Positions 52,485 to 61,654 of a stretch of DNA of 64,000 bases are shown here, piece by piece. Below the pieces are notes generated by a model. The model saw only the letters and a program-made list of their open reading frames with translations. It did no database searches and was not told where the DNA came from. Both the position numbers and the translations under genes were made by a program. Positions within the stretch are counted from its first letter, which is position 1. Each line of letters begins with the position of its first letter. Source of the stretch: Methanohalophilus portucalensis (GTDB lineage: Archaea; Halobacteriota; Methanosarcinia; Methanosarcinales; Methanosarcinaceae); NCBI RefSeq assembly GCF_002761295.1, contig NZ_CP017881.1, positions 1,103,069-1,167,068 of the forward strand, given 5' to 3'.

Positions 52485-52617
52485 GCGGCATCAGTTAAGT
52501 TCTGTCCTCATACTTTGCTCAGTGGGGGTAACTCTCATCATCGCCGCAGGTCAATATATAGGGCTAGTATTATTTATGAGCTGCTGTATTTTCCTGTGGA
52601 GTTGAAAAAAGGTGAGG

Positions 52618-53373
52618 ATGGAAGCCTTTACTGTTGATGAAATACCCCTGGTAAAACCCGGTGATGACATTGCGGCTATGATATGTGAGCGTGCCGGCCT
52701 GGAAGATGGCGATGTGCTGGTTATTGCTTCTACCATCATTGCAAAAGCCGAAAATGAACTGTTTTCCCTTGAAGATATTACGCCCTCTGCCCGTGCAATC
52801 GGGATTGGCAAAAGGGATGATAAAGACCCGCGGCTTGTACAGGCGGTACTGGACAGGTGTAGTGAGTGTTTTGTCGAATCACCTGTAATGCTTGTGCAAT
52901 CCGACAGGGCACATGTATGCATCAATGCGGGAGTGGATGATTCCAATGTAGAGAATGATTTACTTGCCGATCTTCCTCAGGATGCGGATGCCAGTGCCAG
53001 AAGTATAGGTGAGAGAGTTGAAGAGATTACAGGTTGCAGGGTTGCTGTTGTGGTAACTGATACCAATGGCAGGGCTTTCAGACTGGGCCAGACAGGGGTT
53101 GCAATAGGGCTGTATCACGCTACACCCATTTATTACTGGAGAGGTAAAAAGGATCTTTTCGGCTATGAAATGCAGATCAGTGAAGAAGCGGTTGCCGATG
53201 AAGTGGCAGCTGCTGCAAACCTGCTGATGGGTGAGGGGAGTGGAGGTAATCCGGTGGTTGTTGTACGGGGCATACCCCTGTTTACCGAAGAAAAAACATC
53301 TGCCCGCCAGCTTTACCGGCCGGACAATATGGATCTCATTAAGAAGGCCTTACGCATCTTCAAGGAGTCTTGA
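52618..53373 (+). CDS. cofE: Coenzyme F420-0:L-glutamate ligase
   Basis: The 251-residue enzyme adds glutamates to F420-0 using GTP. Family motifs are the N-terminal IPLVKPGDDI, the KAEN region, VVVTDTNGRAFRLGQTGVAIG (about 139-158) and the C-terminal GEGSGGNPVVVVRG. The ATG at 52618 is preferred because GGTGAGG lies just before it; a GTG at 52612 is an alternative. Its 3' end overlaps the convergent deaminase gene by 24 bp. Confidence 0.94.
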   Translation: MEAFTVDEIPLVKPGDDIAAMICERAGLEDGDVLVIASTIIAKAENELFSLEDITPSARAIGIGKRDDKDPRLVQAVLDRCSECFVESPVMLVQSDRAHVCINAGVDDSNVENDLLADLPQDADASARSIGERVEEITGCRVAVVVTDTNGRAFRLGQTGVAIGLYHATPIYYWRGKKDLFGYEMQISEEAVADEVAAAANLLMGEGSGGNPVVVVRGIPLFTEEKTSARQLYRPDNMDLIKKALRIFKES

Positions 53374-53820
53374 TACAGGCAGGTTTATTATCTCCACTCC
53401 TGCATCATTAAAGAAATCCAGAGCATCAGTATCCGGATATGATGTCAGGTAAACCACTCTTTTTATTCGGGAATTGATTATCATTTTGGTACACAGGATG
53501 CAGGGTTGGTGTGTACAGTAGAGGGTTGCCCCTTCGATTCCAGCTCCGTGTAGTGCTGCCTGGATTATGGCATTCTGTTCGGCATGCACTGCCCGGCATT
53601 TCTCATGACGTGTCCCTGATTCGATATTGTTTTTTTGCCGGATGCATCCTATATCCAGGCAGTGTTCCATATTACTAGGGGCGCCGTTGTAACCGGTGGA
53701 AAGGATTTGTTTATCCCGCACGATAACCGCTCCTACCCGGTTGCGAAGGCATGTGGATCTTTTGGCTATTACGGTAGCTATTTCAAGAAAATATTCGTCA
53801 ACAGATGGTCTATATGGCAT
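53350..53820 (-). CDS. Deoxycytidylate deaminase family protein
   Basis: This 156-residue protein has the zinc-dependent deaminase motifs: HAEQNAI (ligand His and catalytic Glu, about 79-85) and PCILC (about 105-109), with TGYNGAP near residue 42 for the nucleotide. dCMP deaminases make dUMP for dTMP synthesis. An extra Cys/His pair region (HCLDIGC, HEKC) is typical of the ComEB/dCMP type. It is convergent with and overlaps cofE. Confidence 0.9.
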   Translation of the reverse strand: MPYRPSVDEYFLEIATVIAKRSTCLRNRVGAVIVRDKQILSTGYNGAPSNMEHCLDIGCIRQKNNIESGTRHEKCRAVHAEQNAIIQAALHGAGIEGATLYCTHQPCILCTKMIINSRIKRVVYLTSYPDTDALDFFNDAGVEIINLPVSRLLEDA

Positions 53821-54127
53821 GTCTGTAAAGTTGGTAAGGGGGATATATATTAATTACCAATTATATGTGTGAAAAATCTCTTTATTTCTTTATTATATGT
53901 AAGAGGAATCTTATTCTCCTCATAATAGAAGCAGTACTCCCGATGTTTTTTATCTAGAAGTAAGTCCACAACTGTATACATCTACTGTGCTAAGGATAGC
54001 GAAAAATTGCGCTTTATCTATAAAAACAACTTTGCAAGAAAACAGTTTATATAATATTATAGTATGCATTGATGCAGGCTCACATTCACAACGGCACTTA
54101 ATTTCACATCATTGGAGCATAAAAATC
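53821..54127 (+). promoter_or_regulatory. secF upstream region with promoter
   Basis: No gene is seen in this gap. A TATA box TTTATATAAT at 54046-54055 predicts a transcript start near 54075 and a leader of about 50 nt before the secF ATG. Confidence 0.5.
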
Positions 54128-55024
54128 ATGTCATTAATTATTGGTAAATTTGACAACTTTATAAAAAGCCATACTGACAGGCAAATTGTGGCAATACCAA
54201 TTGCGATATTTGTGATTGCTTTACTCATTATGGGTTTTACTTATTCTACTTCGGGTACTCCTGTAAACCTGGGTATGGAATTTAAGGGTGGAACAATGAT
54301 CTCCTTCCAGACCGATGAAAGTACCGGGGAACTGGAGTCAAATTATATGGACTATCCTCTTGTAGATATCCGCAAAACCGGTGATAGAGCAGTTCTTCAA
54401 TTTGGACCTATGGAAAGAAATGTTCAAATGGAAGTTGAAAAAGACATTCTTTCTGCTTATTCCTCTGTAGAAATCCAGCAGGTAGGAGCTATCTATGGGG
54501 AAGATCTGCAGTTTCAGGCTCTTCAAGCTTTATTCCTTTCATTACTTGGCATGTCAGTAGTGATTTTTTTGGTCTTTCGCAATTTTATACCTTCTTTAGC
54601 AGTGGTTATATCTTCAATATCTGACATTTGTATAGCAGCTGCATTAATGACCCTTGCAGGAGTTGAACTTTCTCTGGGAACCGTGGCGGCACTTTTGATG
54701 ATAATTGGTTATTCTGTGGATAGTGATGTTTTACTCACGACACGGATGTTTAAACGCCGTGGTTCTGCAAATGAAAAAATCTCTCTAGCCATGCATACTG
54801 GACTTACAATGACTTCCACAACTCTTGCTGCAGTTGTTGCAATGTATATAGTTTCGACTTATTCCTATGTATTGATTCCTTCATTATCGCAAATGACTCT
54901 CCTTTCTGACATTTCGATTGTGTTGATATTCGGTCTGCTTGCCGATATTATAAACACCTGGCTTCTAAACACAGGTATTATCAGATGGTATTCAAAGAGG
55001 AACCCACAGGTGGTGAAGTCATGA
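54128..55024 (+). CDS. secF: Protein-export membrane protein SecF
   Basis: This 298-residue protein has the N-terminal transmembrane helix, the SecF motif LGMEFKGGTMISF (about 49-61) and five further membrane spans, with YSVDSDVLLTTRMF (about 198-211) at the conserved proton-path region. With SecD it uses ion motive force to aid Sec-dependent export. ATG at 54128 is selected from the family N-terminus and the TATA box at 54046-54055; frames reaching further upstream are not supported. The stop overlaps secD by ATGA. Confidence 0.93.
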   Translation: MSLIIGKFDNFIKSHTDRQIVAIPIAIFVIALLIMGFTYSTSGTPVNLGMEFKGGTMISFQTDESTGELESNYMDYPLVDIRKTGDRAVLQFGPMERNVQMEVEKDILSAYSSVEIQQVGAIYGEDLQFQALQALFLSLLGMSVVIFLVFRNFIPSLAVVISSISDICIAAALMTLAGVELSLGTVAALLMIIGYSVDSDVLLTTRMFKRRGSANEKISLAMHTGLTMTSTTLAAVVAMYIVSTYSYVLIPSLSQMTLLSDISIVLIFGLLADIINTWLLNTGIIRWYSKRNPQVVKS

Positions 55025-56709
55025 GTGAAGAAAAGCCAAAAGGTCTCTTAAGTGATTGGAGGATACGCATCTTTATCCTTGCCATTTTGCTCTCCCTTGT
55101 TGCAGTCCAGCCATGGTACTCATCAGATGGTGGATTTGACTCCAATCTAAATTACGGCCTTGATCTGGAAGGCGGCTCCTGGCTTCAGGTAAGTCTACAG
55201 GGAGCTGTGATTCAGGCAGATGTAGATGAAGGTCTGACAGCCAGTGCAATTATCGAAAAAGCTATAGGTTCTCCTGTAACAGTCAAAAAAGCAGTGTCAG
55301 ATTCGGATCAATCCAGATTGTCCATAGTATTGGAAACAAAAGGGGAAATCACCCAATCATACCTGAATTTACTGGGATTTAGCGATTCGTCTATAACCCA
55401 GCGGGGTGACACCTATGAAATTACAATTTACACAACCAAACAGCAGTTAATATCCACCTATCTTTCTGAGGAATTTGGTTCTGAAGTGGTACCTTATGCG
55501 ACTCCTGACGGAATTGAGTATGAAATAAGAACCAAAGCAGATCAGGAAACGGTTGAGAATTTGCTTGAAGATGTAAACGGTTTCCTGCTTACTGATGAAG
55601 ACGGTAATAAAATCTACCGTGAGGGTGTGCGTACAGAGACAAGAGATCTTACGGTGGATATTCTCAGTGAAAAATTCAATGCCCTGGGTCTGAGAGACAT
55701 ACCTGTGCGTACCGTTGGTGATGATTACATACTGATCGATTTTGCAGGTGTGGATCTGACCACTGCTAAAGAAATTGCACAGCAGCCAGGTAAATTTGAA
55801 ATAAGAATGCAGGTAGAGGGTAATAATACAAGGCATGTACTTTATGGTGATTCCATATCCAGTGTGGGTATTCCTTCTCAACAAGACGGTCAGTGGTATA
55901 CTCCATTCACACTTAGCAGGGAAGGTGCAGTATCCCTGCAGCAGGTAGCGATAGAAACAGGCGCTGTGAATGATCCCAACTCTCATTGGCTTTATATGTA
56001 TCTGGATGACGAAGAAGTGTATGGTGCGCCTCTAAGCCCATCAGCTGCTTCTTCTCTACGTACTGCTCCAATTGCTTCCTGGCAGGCATCCACCGGTGTT
56101 GATGAAGATAGCAAGAAACAGGCCGAACAGCTCCAGATACACCTGCGTGCAGGAGCCCTGCCGGTCAATGTGGAGCTCGTGGGTTCCGGACAGGTCGATG
56201 CATCGCTGGGAGGCCAGTTTAAGATGCAAGCGATTATTGCAGGTTTACTTTCAATGCTTGCAGTTGCCGCTGTGGTCTACAGGCGTTATGGTAAAAAACA
56301 GATTCTTGTGCCGATGGTGGCAACTTCTGTTAGTGAAGTGCTCATGATCCTTGGGTTTGCTGCAGCTGTAGGGTGGCAACTTGATCTTCCAAGCATTGCC
56401 GGTATAATAGCAGTGATAGGTACGGGTATCGATCACCTTGTGATAATTACTGACGAGGTGCTCTATGAGGGTAAATTACCTCCGACAAAGGTTTACCTTT
56501 CAAGGATTACCAGGGCTTTCAGCATAATCTTTGCAGCCGCTGCAACCACGATCATTGCAATGTCTCCCCTAGTTGTCATGGGCTTTGGGGCCCTGAAAGG
56601 TTTCGCCATAACTACCATTGTCGGTGTATTGATCGGTGTACTTATTGCCCGTCCGGTATACGGTAAGGTGATAAAGGAAGTGCTTCAGGAAAAAGGAGAG
56701 GGGCAATGA
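55021..56709 (+). CDS. secD: Protein-export membrane protein SecD
   Basis: The 562-residue partner of SecF has an N-terminal helix, LNYGLDLEGGSWLQVSLQGA (about 42-61, the SecD D-x-x-GG motif), a large extracytoplasmic domain (about 60-370) and six membrane helices ending GFGALKGFAITTIVGVLIGV. GTGIDHLVIITDE is the conserved proton-path region. Start overlaps the secF stop; the end overlaps the rfcS2 start by four bases. SecF precedes SecD, as is usual in archaea. Confidence 0.94.
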   Translation: MSEEKPKGLLSDWRIRIFILAILLSLVAVQPWYSSDGGFDSNLNYGLDLEGGSWLQVSLQGAVIQADVDEGLTASAIIEKAIGSPVTVKKAVSDSDQSRLSIVLETKGEITQSYLNLLGFSDSSITQRGDTYEITIYTTKQQLISTYLSEEFGSEVVPYATPDGIEYEIRTKADQETVENLLEDVNGFLLTDEDGNKIYREGVRTETRDLTVDILSEKFNALGLRDIPVRTVGDDYILIDFAGVDLTTAKEIAQQPGKFEIRMQVEGNNTRHVLYGDSISSVGIPSQQDGQWYTPFTLSREGAVSLQQVAIETGAVNDPNSHWLYMYLDDEEVYGAPLSPSAASSLRTAPIASWQASTGVDEDSKKQAEQLQIHLRAGALPVNVELVGSGQVDASLGGQFKMQAIIAGLLSMLAVAAVVYRRYGKKQILVPMVATSVSEVLMILGFAAAVGWQLDLPSIAGIIAVIGTGIDHLVIITDEVLYEGKLPPTKVYLSRITRAFSIIFAAAATTIIAMSPLVVMGFGALKGFAITTIVGVLIGVLIARPVYGKVIKEVLQEKGEGQ

Positions 56710-57737
56710 AAGATCTCTGGACATTGAAATACAGGCCACAGGACCTGGGTGATTTTGTAGGCAATGAAAAGGCAATATCAATAATGCAACATCTGGTATC
56801 TTCCGGGAAATTGCCACACCTTGTAGTCCACGGTCCTGCAGGAAGTGGAAAGGCATCTGCTGTATTTGCCCTTGCAAGAGGCATTTATGGTGATAACTTT
56901 GAGCACAACTTCACCTATTTCAATGCTTCAGATTTTTTCGATCAGGGGAAACGTTATCTTGTAAGGGACAAACGTTTTGTGCGTATTCTGGGTACGGATG
57001 ATCCCAAAAAGATCAGGTCAAGTGTAATTTCAATATTTAAGGACCTGGTAAATGAATATGCAAGTATGGGTTCAATTGATGCGGATTATAAGATAATCTT
57101 TGTCGATAGTGCGGAATCCCTCAATGAAAGTGCCCAGCATGCTTTGCGCCGGATCATGGAACGCTACAGTCGCACCTGCAGGTTCATCTTTTCCACAACC
57201 CAGCCCTCAAGACTGATCTCCCCTCTGCGCTCCCGTGGTCTGCAATTATTTTTCACCTACGTGTCGGATGAAGAACTTGTAGGTTTCCTTGGTGATGTTG
57301 CTGATAATGAGGGTCTTGCTTATGACCGGGAGGCTCTTGGAGGTCTTGCACGTCATTGTAAGGGTAATGTGGACTGTGCTCTGCGGCTTCTCCAGTCTGC
57401 AGCTCTTCAACATGCCGGCGAAAAACTGTCTGCAGATATAATCTTTGAGGTAGTAATGGAAGATGTACCTGCGGGTATTTCTTCCCTTCAGGAAGCTATC
57501 TCAGCTGCGGATTTTCCCCAGGCACGTAAAGCGATTGATAAAATGCTTATTGAAGAAGGTATGTCAGGGGTGGAAATTGTCAGGCATTTATATCGGATTG
57601 TGAATGATACCGGTGAATCTCCCGCAATCCTTGCCCGGATCCTGTTGAAGATTGCTGATGCTGACCTGAATGTCAGGAGTTCTGCTAACGACAGGATACA
57701 TCTTGAACGACTGGTCACGGAGATGGCCAATGTCTGA
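56706..57737 (+). CDS. rfcS2: Second replication factor C small subunit, with degenerate ATPase motifs
   Basis: The 343-residue protein has the RFC-S architecture (WTLKYRPQDLGDFVGNEKAI, then two AAA+ lobes and the collar domain). Walker A reads GPAGSGKAS rather than GKT, Walker B reads IIFVDSAESL with Ser in place of the catalytic Glu, and SRC is SRG (PLRSRG). Methanosarcina RFC contains two different small subunits plus the large one; this fits the non-catalytic second one. It loads the sliding clamp PCNA with its partners. It overlaps secD and elp3. Confidence 0.82.
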   Translation: MKDLWTLKYRPQDLGDFVGNEKAISIMQHLVSSGKLPHLVVHGPAGSGKASAVFALARGIYGDNFEHNFTYFNASDFFDQGKRYLVRDKRFVRILGTDDPKKIRSSVISIFKDLVNEYASMGSIDADYKIIFVDSAESLNESAQHALRRIMERYSRTCRFIFSTTQPSRLISPLRSRGLQLFFTYVSDEELVGFLGDVADNEGLAYDREALGGLARHCKGNVDCALRLLQSAALQHAGEKLSADIIFEVVMEDVPAGISSLQEAISAADFPQARKAIDKMLIEEGMSGVEIVRHLYRIVNDTGESPAILARILLKIADADLNVRSSANDRIHLERLVTEMANV

Positions 57738-59361
57738 TGAGGATGATTTTGCTCAAGCTTGCAGGAAACTTGTTGAGTTGGTTCTTGATGATTCCACATT
57801 GGATAAGGTGCAGTTCAACAGGGAAAAGCTGAACATTAGCAGGCAATATGGTCTGTCAACCTTGCCTCGTAATTCCGATGTGATAGCCGCTGCCTCTGAT
57901 GGCGAAAAAGAATTTGTGCGCAGCCGGTTGCGGCGTAAACCTGTAAGAACGATATCTGGTGTTGCGGTTATTGCGGTTATGACATCTCCTGCACCCTGTC
58001 CTCACGGTGTCTGTGTGCCCTGCCCCGGCGGGCCTGCATCTGCTTTTGAGTCTCCTCAGAGTTATATGGGAAGGGAGCCTGCCGCCATGAGGGGCATACA
58101 GTATGAGTATGACCCCTACAGGATAGTGCACGCACGCCTGAAACAGTTGCAGGAAATCGGGCACGAAGTCGATAAGGCAGAACTTATCGTCATGGGGGGT
58201 ACCTTTACCTCCCGTAATATGGATTACCAGGAATGGTTCACCAAACGTTGTCTTGAGGCGATGAATGATTTTAAGGGGCATCAATGGCGGGATAGTGTCC
58301 ATAATGTTTACGGCTATATTCCTATCGAAGATGTACAGGAGGCCAGTGAAAGTTCTGCGGTTCGTAACATAGGCATAACATATGAGACACGTCCCGACTG
58401 GACATCTCCTGTGGAGGTAGACCGGCTTCTGGATTTTGGTGCTACAAAAGTGGAAATCGGAGTGCAAAGTGTATATGATTTTGTACTCTCAAGGATGCGT
58501 CGGGGACATACAGTTGCCGACACGGCTGAAGCTAACCGAATATTGCGCGATAGTGGCCTGAAAGTTGGATTCCATATGATGCCCCGGCTACCGGGTTCGG
58601 ATAATGAGCGGGACCTGCGGGGATTCAAAAAACTGTTCAATGATTCGCGCTTCATGCCAGATTTCCTGAAGATCTATCCCACTCTTGTGACCGAAGGTAC
58701 AGAGCTTGAAAAAATGTGGAGAGCAGGAAAGTACGATCCCCTCTATGATGAAGAAGCTGTGGAACTGCTTGCTGATATAAAAGCAATACTTCCCAAGTGG
58801 GTGCGGCTGCAACGTATCCAGCGTGATATACCTGCACAGCAGATATTGGCCGGTGTAAAAAAAAGTAATATTCGCCAGCTTGCAGGCCAGCGACTTATGC
58901 AAAAAGGTGGCAAATGCAATTGTATACGTTGCAGGGAAGTTGGTCATAATATCCTGAAAGAAAGACCACCTTCAATAAAAGATATTGAATTTATGGTGCA
59001 ATCCTACTCTTCCTGTGGTGGGCAGGAACATTTCCTCTCTTTTGAAGATGTCAGTCAGGACATTTTGATTGGATTTTTAAGATTGAGGTTTCCGAACAAG
59101 CCACATCGGCCTGAACTTGATAATTCGGCTCTTGTACGGGAATTACATGTTTATGGTTCAATGGTTGTTGTGGGTGGGTCTGCAAAGGACCACGACTGGC
59201 AGCACAGGGGTTATGGTCTCAGGTTGATTTCTGAGGCTGAGAATATGGCAAAGGATGCCGGTTTTGAAAAACTCAGTATTATCAGCGGTATTGGTGTACG
59301 TGAATATTACCGGAAACTGGGTTATGTTCTGGAAGGCCCTTATATGACAAAATATCTTTAA
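57730..59361 (+). CDS. elp3: tRNA uridine(34) acetyltransferase Elp3
   Basis: The 543-residue enzyme has the radical SAM motif CPHGVCVPC (Cys-x4-Cys-x2-Cys, about 96-104), then PGGPASAFESPQSYMGREPA and QSVYDFVLSRMRRGH. A C-terminal GNAT acetyltransferase domain covers about 440-543 (YGSMVVVGGSAKDHDWQHRG, then YGLRLISEAENMA). It makes the carboxymethyl/acetyl modification of wobble uridines. The ATG at 57730 overlaps the end of rfcS2 by 8 bp; the product is of normal length. Confidence 0.94.
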   Translation: MSDEDDFAQACRKLVELVLDDSTLDKVQFNREKLNISRQYGLSTLPRNSDVIAAASDGEKEFVRSRLRRKPVRTISGVAVIAVMTSPAPCPHGVCVPCPGGPASAFESPQSYMGREPAAMRGIQYEYDPYRIVHARLKQLQEIGHEVDKAELIVMGGTFTSRNMDYQEWFTKRCLEAMNDFKGHQWRDSVHNVYGYIPIEDVQEASESSAVRNIGITYETRPDWTSPVEVDRLLDFGATKVEIGVQSVYDFVLSRMRRGHTVADTAEANRILRDSGLKVGFHMMPRLPGSDNERDLRGFKKLFNDSRFMPDFLKIYPTLVTEGTELEKMWRAGKYDPLYDEEAVELLADIKAILPKWVRLQRIQRDIPAQQILAGVKKSNIRQLAGQRLMQKGGKCNCIRCREVGHNILKERPPSIKDIEFMVQSYSSCGGQEHFLSFEDVSQDILIGFLRLRFPNKPHRPELDNSALVRELHVYGSMVVVGGSAKDHDWQHRGYGLRLISEAENMAKDAGFEKLSIISGIGVREYYRKLGYVLEGPYMTKYL

Positions 59362-59383
59362 TTCTTTTCTGTGCATACTCTAC

Positions 59384-59419
59384 TTTTTTATAGTTTTATT
59401 GGAATACAGTATAACTGTA
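59384..59419 (+). promoter_or_regulatory. Promoter and operator of the winged-helix regulator gene
   Basis: A TATA-like TTTTTATA (59384-59391) is followed by TACAGT (59405-59410) and ACTGTA (59414-59419), a perfect 6-bp inverted repeat with a 3-nt spacer near the predicted start site. Autoregulation by the gene product at 59448 is inferred. Confidence 0.5.
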
Positions 59420-59447
59420 ATACCAGAATACAAATTATGGTGGCCAT

Positions 59448-59789
59448 ATGGTTTCAGAAGTTGAAATGAACAATATTCTTGTAGCTTTGAATGAAATCAA
59501 TGATAAGCTCGACAGGCTGTTATTCCAGCAGGATTCTTCGTCTCATGTTTCACAGGAAGATGATTTAAATGAGCTCGATGTAATGACCCTTCTTTCCCTG
59601 CCGGATCACTTGCGCACGACAGCTACCGTCTTATTTGAAATGGGAACTGCAACCGCTGCACAGATTTCAGAAAAAACATCAAAGGAAAGAGCAGTTGAAA
59701 GCAATTATCTCAATCAGCTTGTACGCATGGGTCATGTACACAAATACAGAAATGGCAGAAAAGTCTTTTTTACAGTCCAATTGGCGTAA
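59448..59789 (+). CDS. Winged helix-turn-helix regulator (ArsR/TrmB-like)
   Basis: The 113-residue protein has a coiled N-terminal segment (MNNILVALNEINDKLDRLLF) and a winged helix (LPDHLRTTATVLFEMGTATA, then AQISEKTSKERAVESNYLNQ and RNGRKVFFTVQ). It is probably a DNA-binding repressor that controls itself through the palindrome upstream. The start is ATG 59448, with 59466 as a possible alternative. A ParA-like ATPase gene follows. Confidence 0.75.
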   Translation: MVSEVEMNNILVALNEINDKLDRLLFQQDSSSHVSQEDDLNELDVMTLLSLPDHLRTTATVLFEMGTATAAQISEKTSKERAVESNYLNQLVRMGHVHKYRNGRKVFFTVQLA

Positions 59790-59980
59790 TATATATCTGA
59801 GTGAAGAAAATTTCATATTAACCACTGTGATTAATATTCAGCAGGACAATTAATGTATAATACATCTTCATTGTGAAGAATGGATTTCTATACTTAAAAA
59901 CAAAAGATATTTCCATCAGGAATTGGTGTCATTGTTACGAGTTTATTATTGATGGTGGTTTATTTAATTAAGCAATTAAT
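59790..59980 (+). other. Intergenic region upstream of the ParA-like gene
   Basis: No gene is seen. A TATA-like TTTATTTAAT at about 59957-59966 suggests a transcript start very close to the ParA-like start codon. Confidence 0.4.
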
Positions 59981-60739
59981 ATGTGGGCAAATCGAATGAA
60001 AGATACGTTTACAATTGCAGTCCACTCTCCACGTGGGGGAACGGGAAAAACAAGTGTTGCCATCAATCTTGCGTGTGCTTATGCAAAAGAAGGTAAGGAT
60101 GTATGTTTGCTTGACATGGACCTGAAATCTCCCAGCACATTTAATGGCATGTTCCCACCCTCGGGTAAGTGGATAAATGATATTTTTGATTACAAAAAAA
60201 ACATACGGGAAGTAATAGTGGACGGTTCTAAAAGCATTGCTTCAGAATCTCGTTTCTATGTAGGTTACTCCAATCCCGAAATTTCCGCTATCAGGGAATT
60301 TTCTTCAAAGGACAGGAAATGGCAATCAAATGCACTCAAAGCATTGATTCAATCCAAAAAAGATCTTCAAAAGGAAGGTTTTGACGTTGTAATTATGGAT
60401 ACAAGTCCCGGGGTGGATTTCACATCGGCCAATGTTGTGGCAAGCAGTGATTACGTCCTGATGGTAGTAAAACCCAATGAATACTGTCTCACAAATATTA
60501 AGCAGGCAATTGATGGAATATATGCTCCTCTGGGCAAAAAATGTGGGATTGTGGAAAACATGTGTCTCAATGAACAATCATTGCAAATGGGTGAAAAATA
60601 TGGAGTGCCTGTGCTTACTTCTATTCCATGCATGTGTGAGGTGTCCGCGCATGGCCTATCCAAAATATTTACTGTCGAAGAACCTTCCCATCCCTTTTCC
60701 AGTTCAATTGATAGGTTGAAAAATAGTATCAATTATTAA
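59981..60739 (+). CDS. ParA/MinD family ATPase with atypical deviant Walker A
   Basis: The protein starts near MKDTFTIAVHSPRGGTGKTS. The ParA-type motif is KGGxGKT, but the first Lys is Arg here (PRGGTGKT); the second Lys is kept. Walker A' LLDMDLKSP and Walker B VVIMDTSPG are present. ParA/MinD proteins pattern DNA or membranes by ATP-driven dimerisation. Cysteines near the end (IPCMCEVSAHG) are unusual. The start may be ATG 59996 rather than 59981, from the TATA position. It follows the regulator gene and is convergent with a membrane protein. Confidence 0.78.
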   Translation: MWANRMKDTFTIAVHSPRGGTGKTSVAINLACAYAKEGKDVCLLDMDLKSPSTFNGMFPPSGKWINDIFDYKKNIREVIVDGSKSIASESRFYVGYSNPEISAIREFSSKDRKWQSNALKALIQSKKDLQKEGFDVVIMDTSPGVDFTSANVVASSDYVLMVVKPNEYCLTNIKQAIDGIYAPLGKKCGIVENMCLNEQSLQMGEKYGVPVLTSIPCMCEVSAHGLSKIFTVEEPSHPFSSSIDRLKNSINY

Positions 60740-60740
60740 T

Positions 60741-61547
60741 TCACTTTTCTTTTTCAATTATGTCTTTTACTTCGCTATTGATATAATCCATTACATCTTT
60801 GACATTGTGTTCTTCTTTTTCGTTCAGCACACTGGCATTTGCTTTCAGCAGGTTGATCCATACGATGAAAGCGTAGAATATAAGAGCTGATATGGTAGCA
60901 ATTAATATCCTTTCAAGCGGGTATACAAATATTACCTCTTTATACATACTGCTTCCAAGGTCGAAAATAAAGAGTGCTGACAGGCTTCCTGCAAGATGAT
61001 CTGTGGAGGCGGCAAGTAGTGAACATGCAAAAAGGTAAAGATATCCTTTATTTTTGGAAAAAAAGGATATTTTGTTTTCTATTCTGGTAAAAGTAAGGAA
61101 AAATACAATAGACAATATGTGTAACCAGGGATAATAAAAGACCTCTCTGCCTACCCCTGTTGCGAACCAGATGGCTATTAATAGACATGGGAGAATGATT
61201 GCTTTCTTTTTCTTCCCTGCTATTGCCAGTCCCGCTACAAAGGAGGCACTTGCAAGGAATAGGGGACTTATGAGATAGAACGGATTATTGAGTATCATAT
61301 CAACATGCACTATACGATAGGCCGAAATAGCTGCAAGGGATACAATGGCTCCATATATCGGGCCAAGAAGAAGTCCGTTCAGTGTGCCGAAAATCAGTGT
61401 GGAACTAATTTTCACATTTTCCATTCCTAAAACTCCCTGTATGCCAGGAAGCCAGATGGCAAAATATGTTGCAACAAAAGCGATCACCAGATGTAATTTC
61501 TGTATCTTTTTGTCGCCTGATATCATGGAATAGGTTTTCCGCAGCAC
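60741..61547 (-). CDS. Multi-span membrane protein, ECF S-component-like
   Basis: The 268-residue protein has about six to seven hydrophobic segments. STLIFGTLNGLLLGPIYGAI at about 49-68 resembles the helix pattern of ECF S components that capture vitamins or metals, but no ECF ATPases are beside it. The C-terminal tail (about 235-268) is charged and helical. The substrate is unknown. Confidence 0.5.
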   Translation of the reverse strand: MLRKTYSMISGDKKIQKLHLVIAFVATYFAIWLPGIQGVLGMENVKISSTLIFGTLNGLLLGPIYGAIVSLAAISAYRIVHVDMILNNPFYLISPLFLASASFVAGLAIAGKKKKAIILPCLLIAIWFATGVGREVFYYPWLHILSIVFFLTFTRIENKISFFSKNKGYLYLFACSLLAASTDHLAGSLSALFIFDLGSSMYKEVIFVYPLERILIATISALIFYAFIVWINLLKANASVLNEKEEHNVKDVMDYINSEVKDIIEKEK

Positions 61548-61654
61548 ATATCACTATCAGTTGCCCAAAAAATAAATAATTATGTATATACGGTTTGAGT
61601 TCATTTCATCAGAAATCATATATACGTTCATTCCAATCTAGCAGCTGATCAAGC

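Noticed and set aside
53987-54127. A 47-residue N-terminal extension of SecF
   Set aside because: A TATA box lies inside it at 54046-54055, and the SecF family begins near the ATG at 54128.
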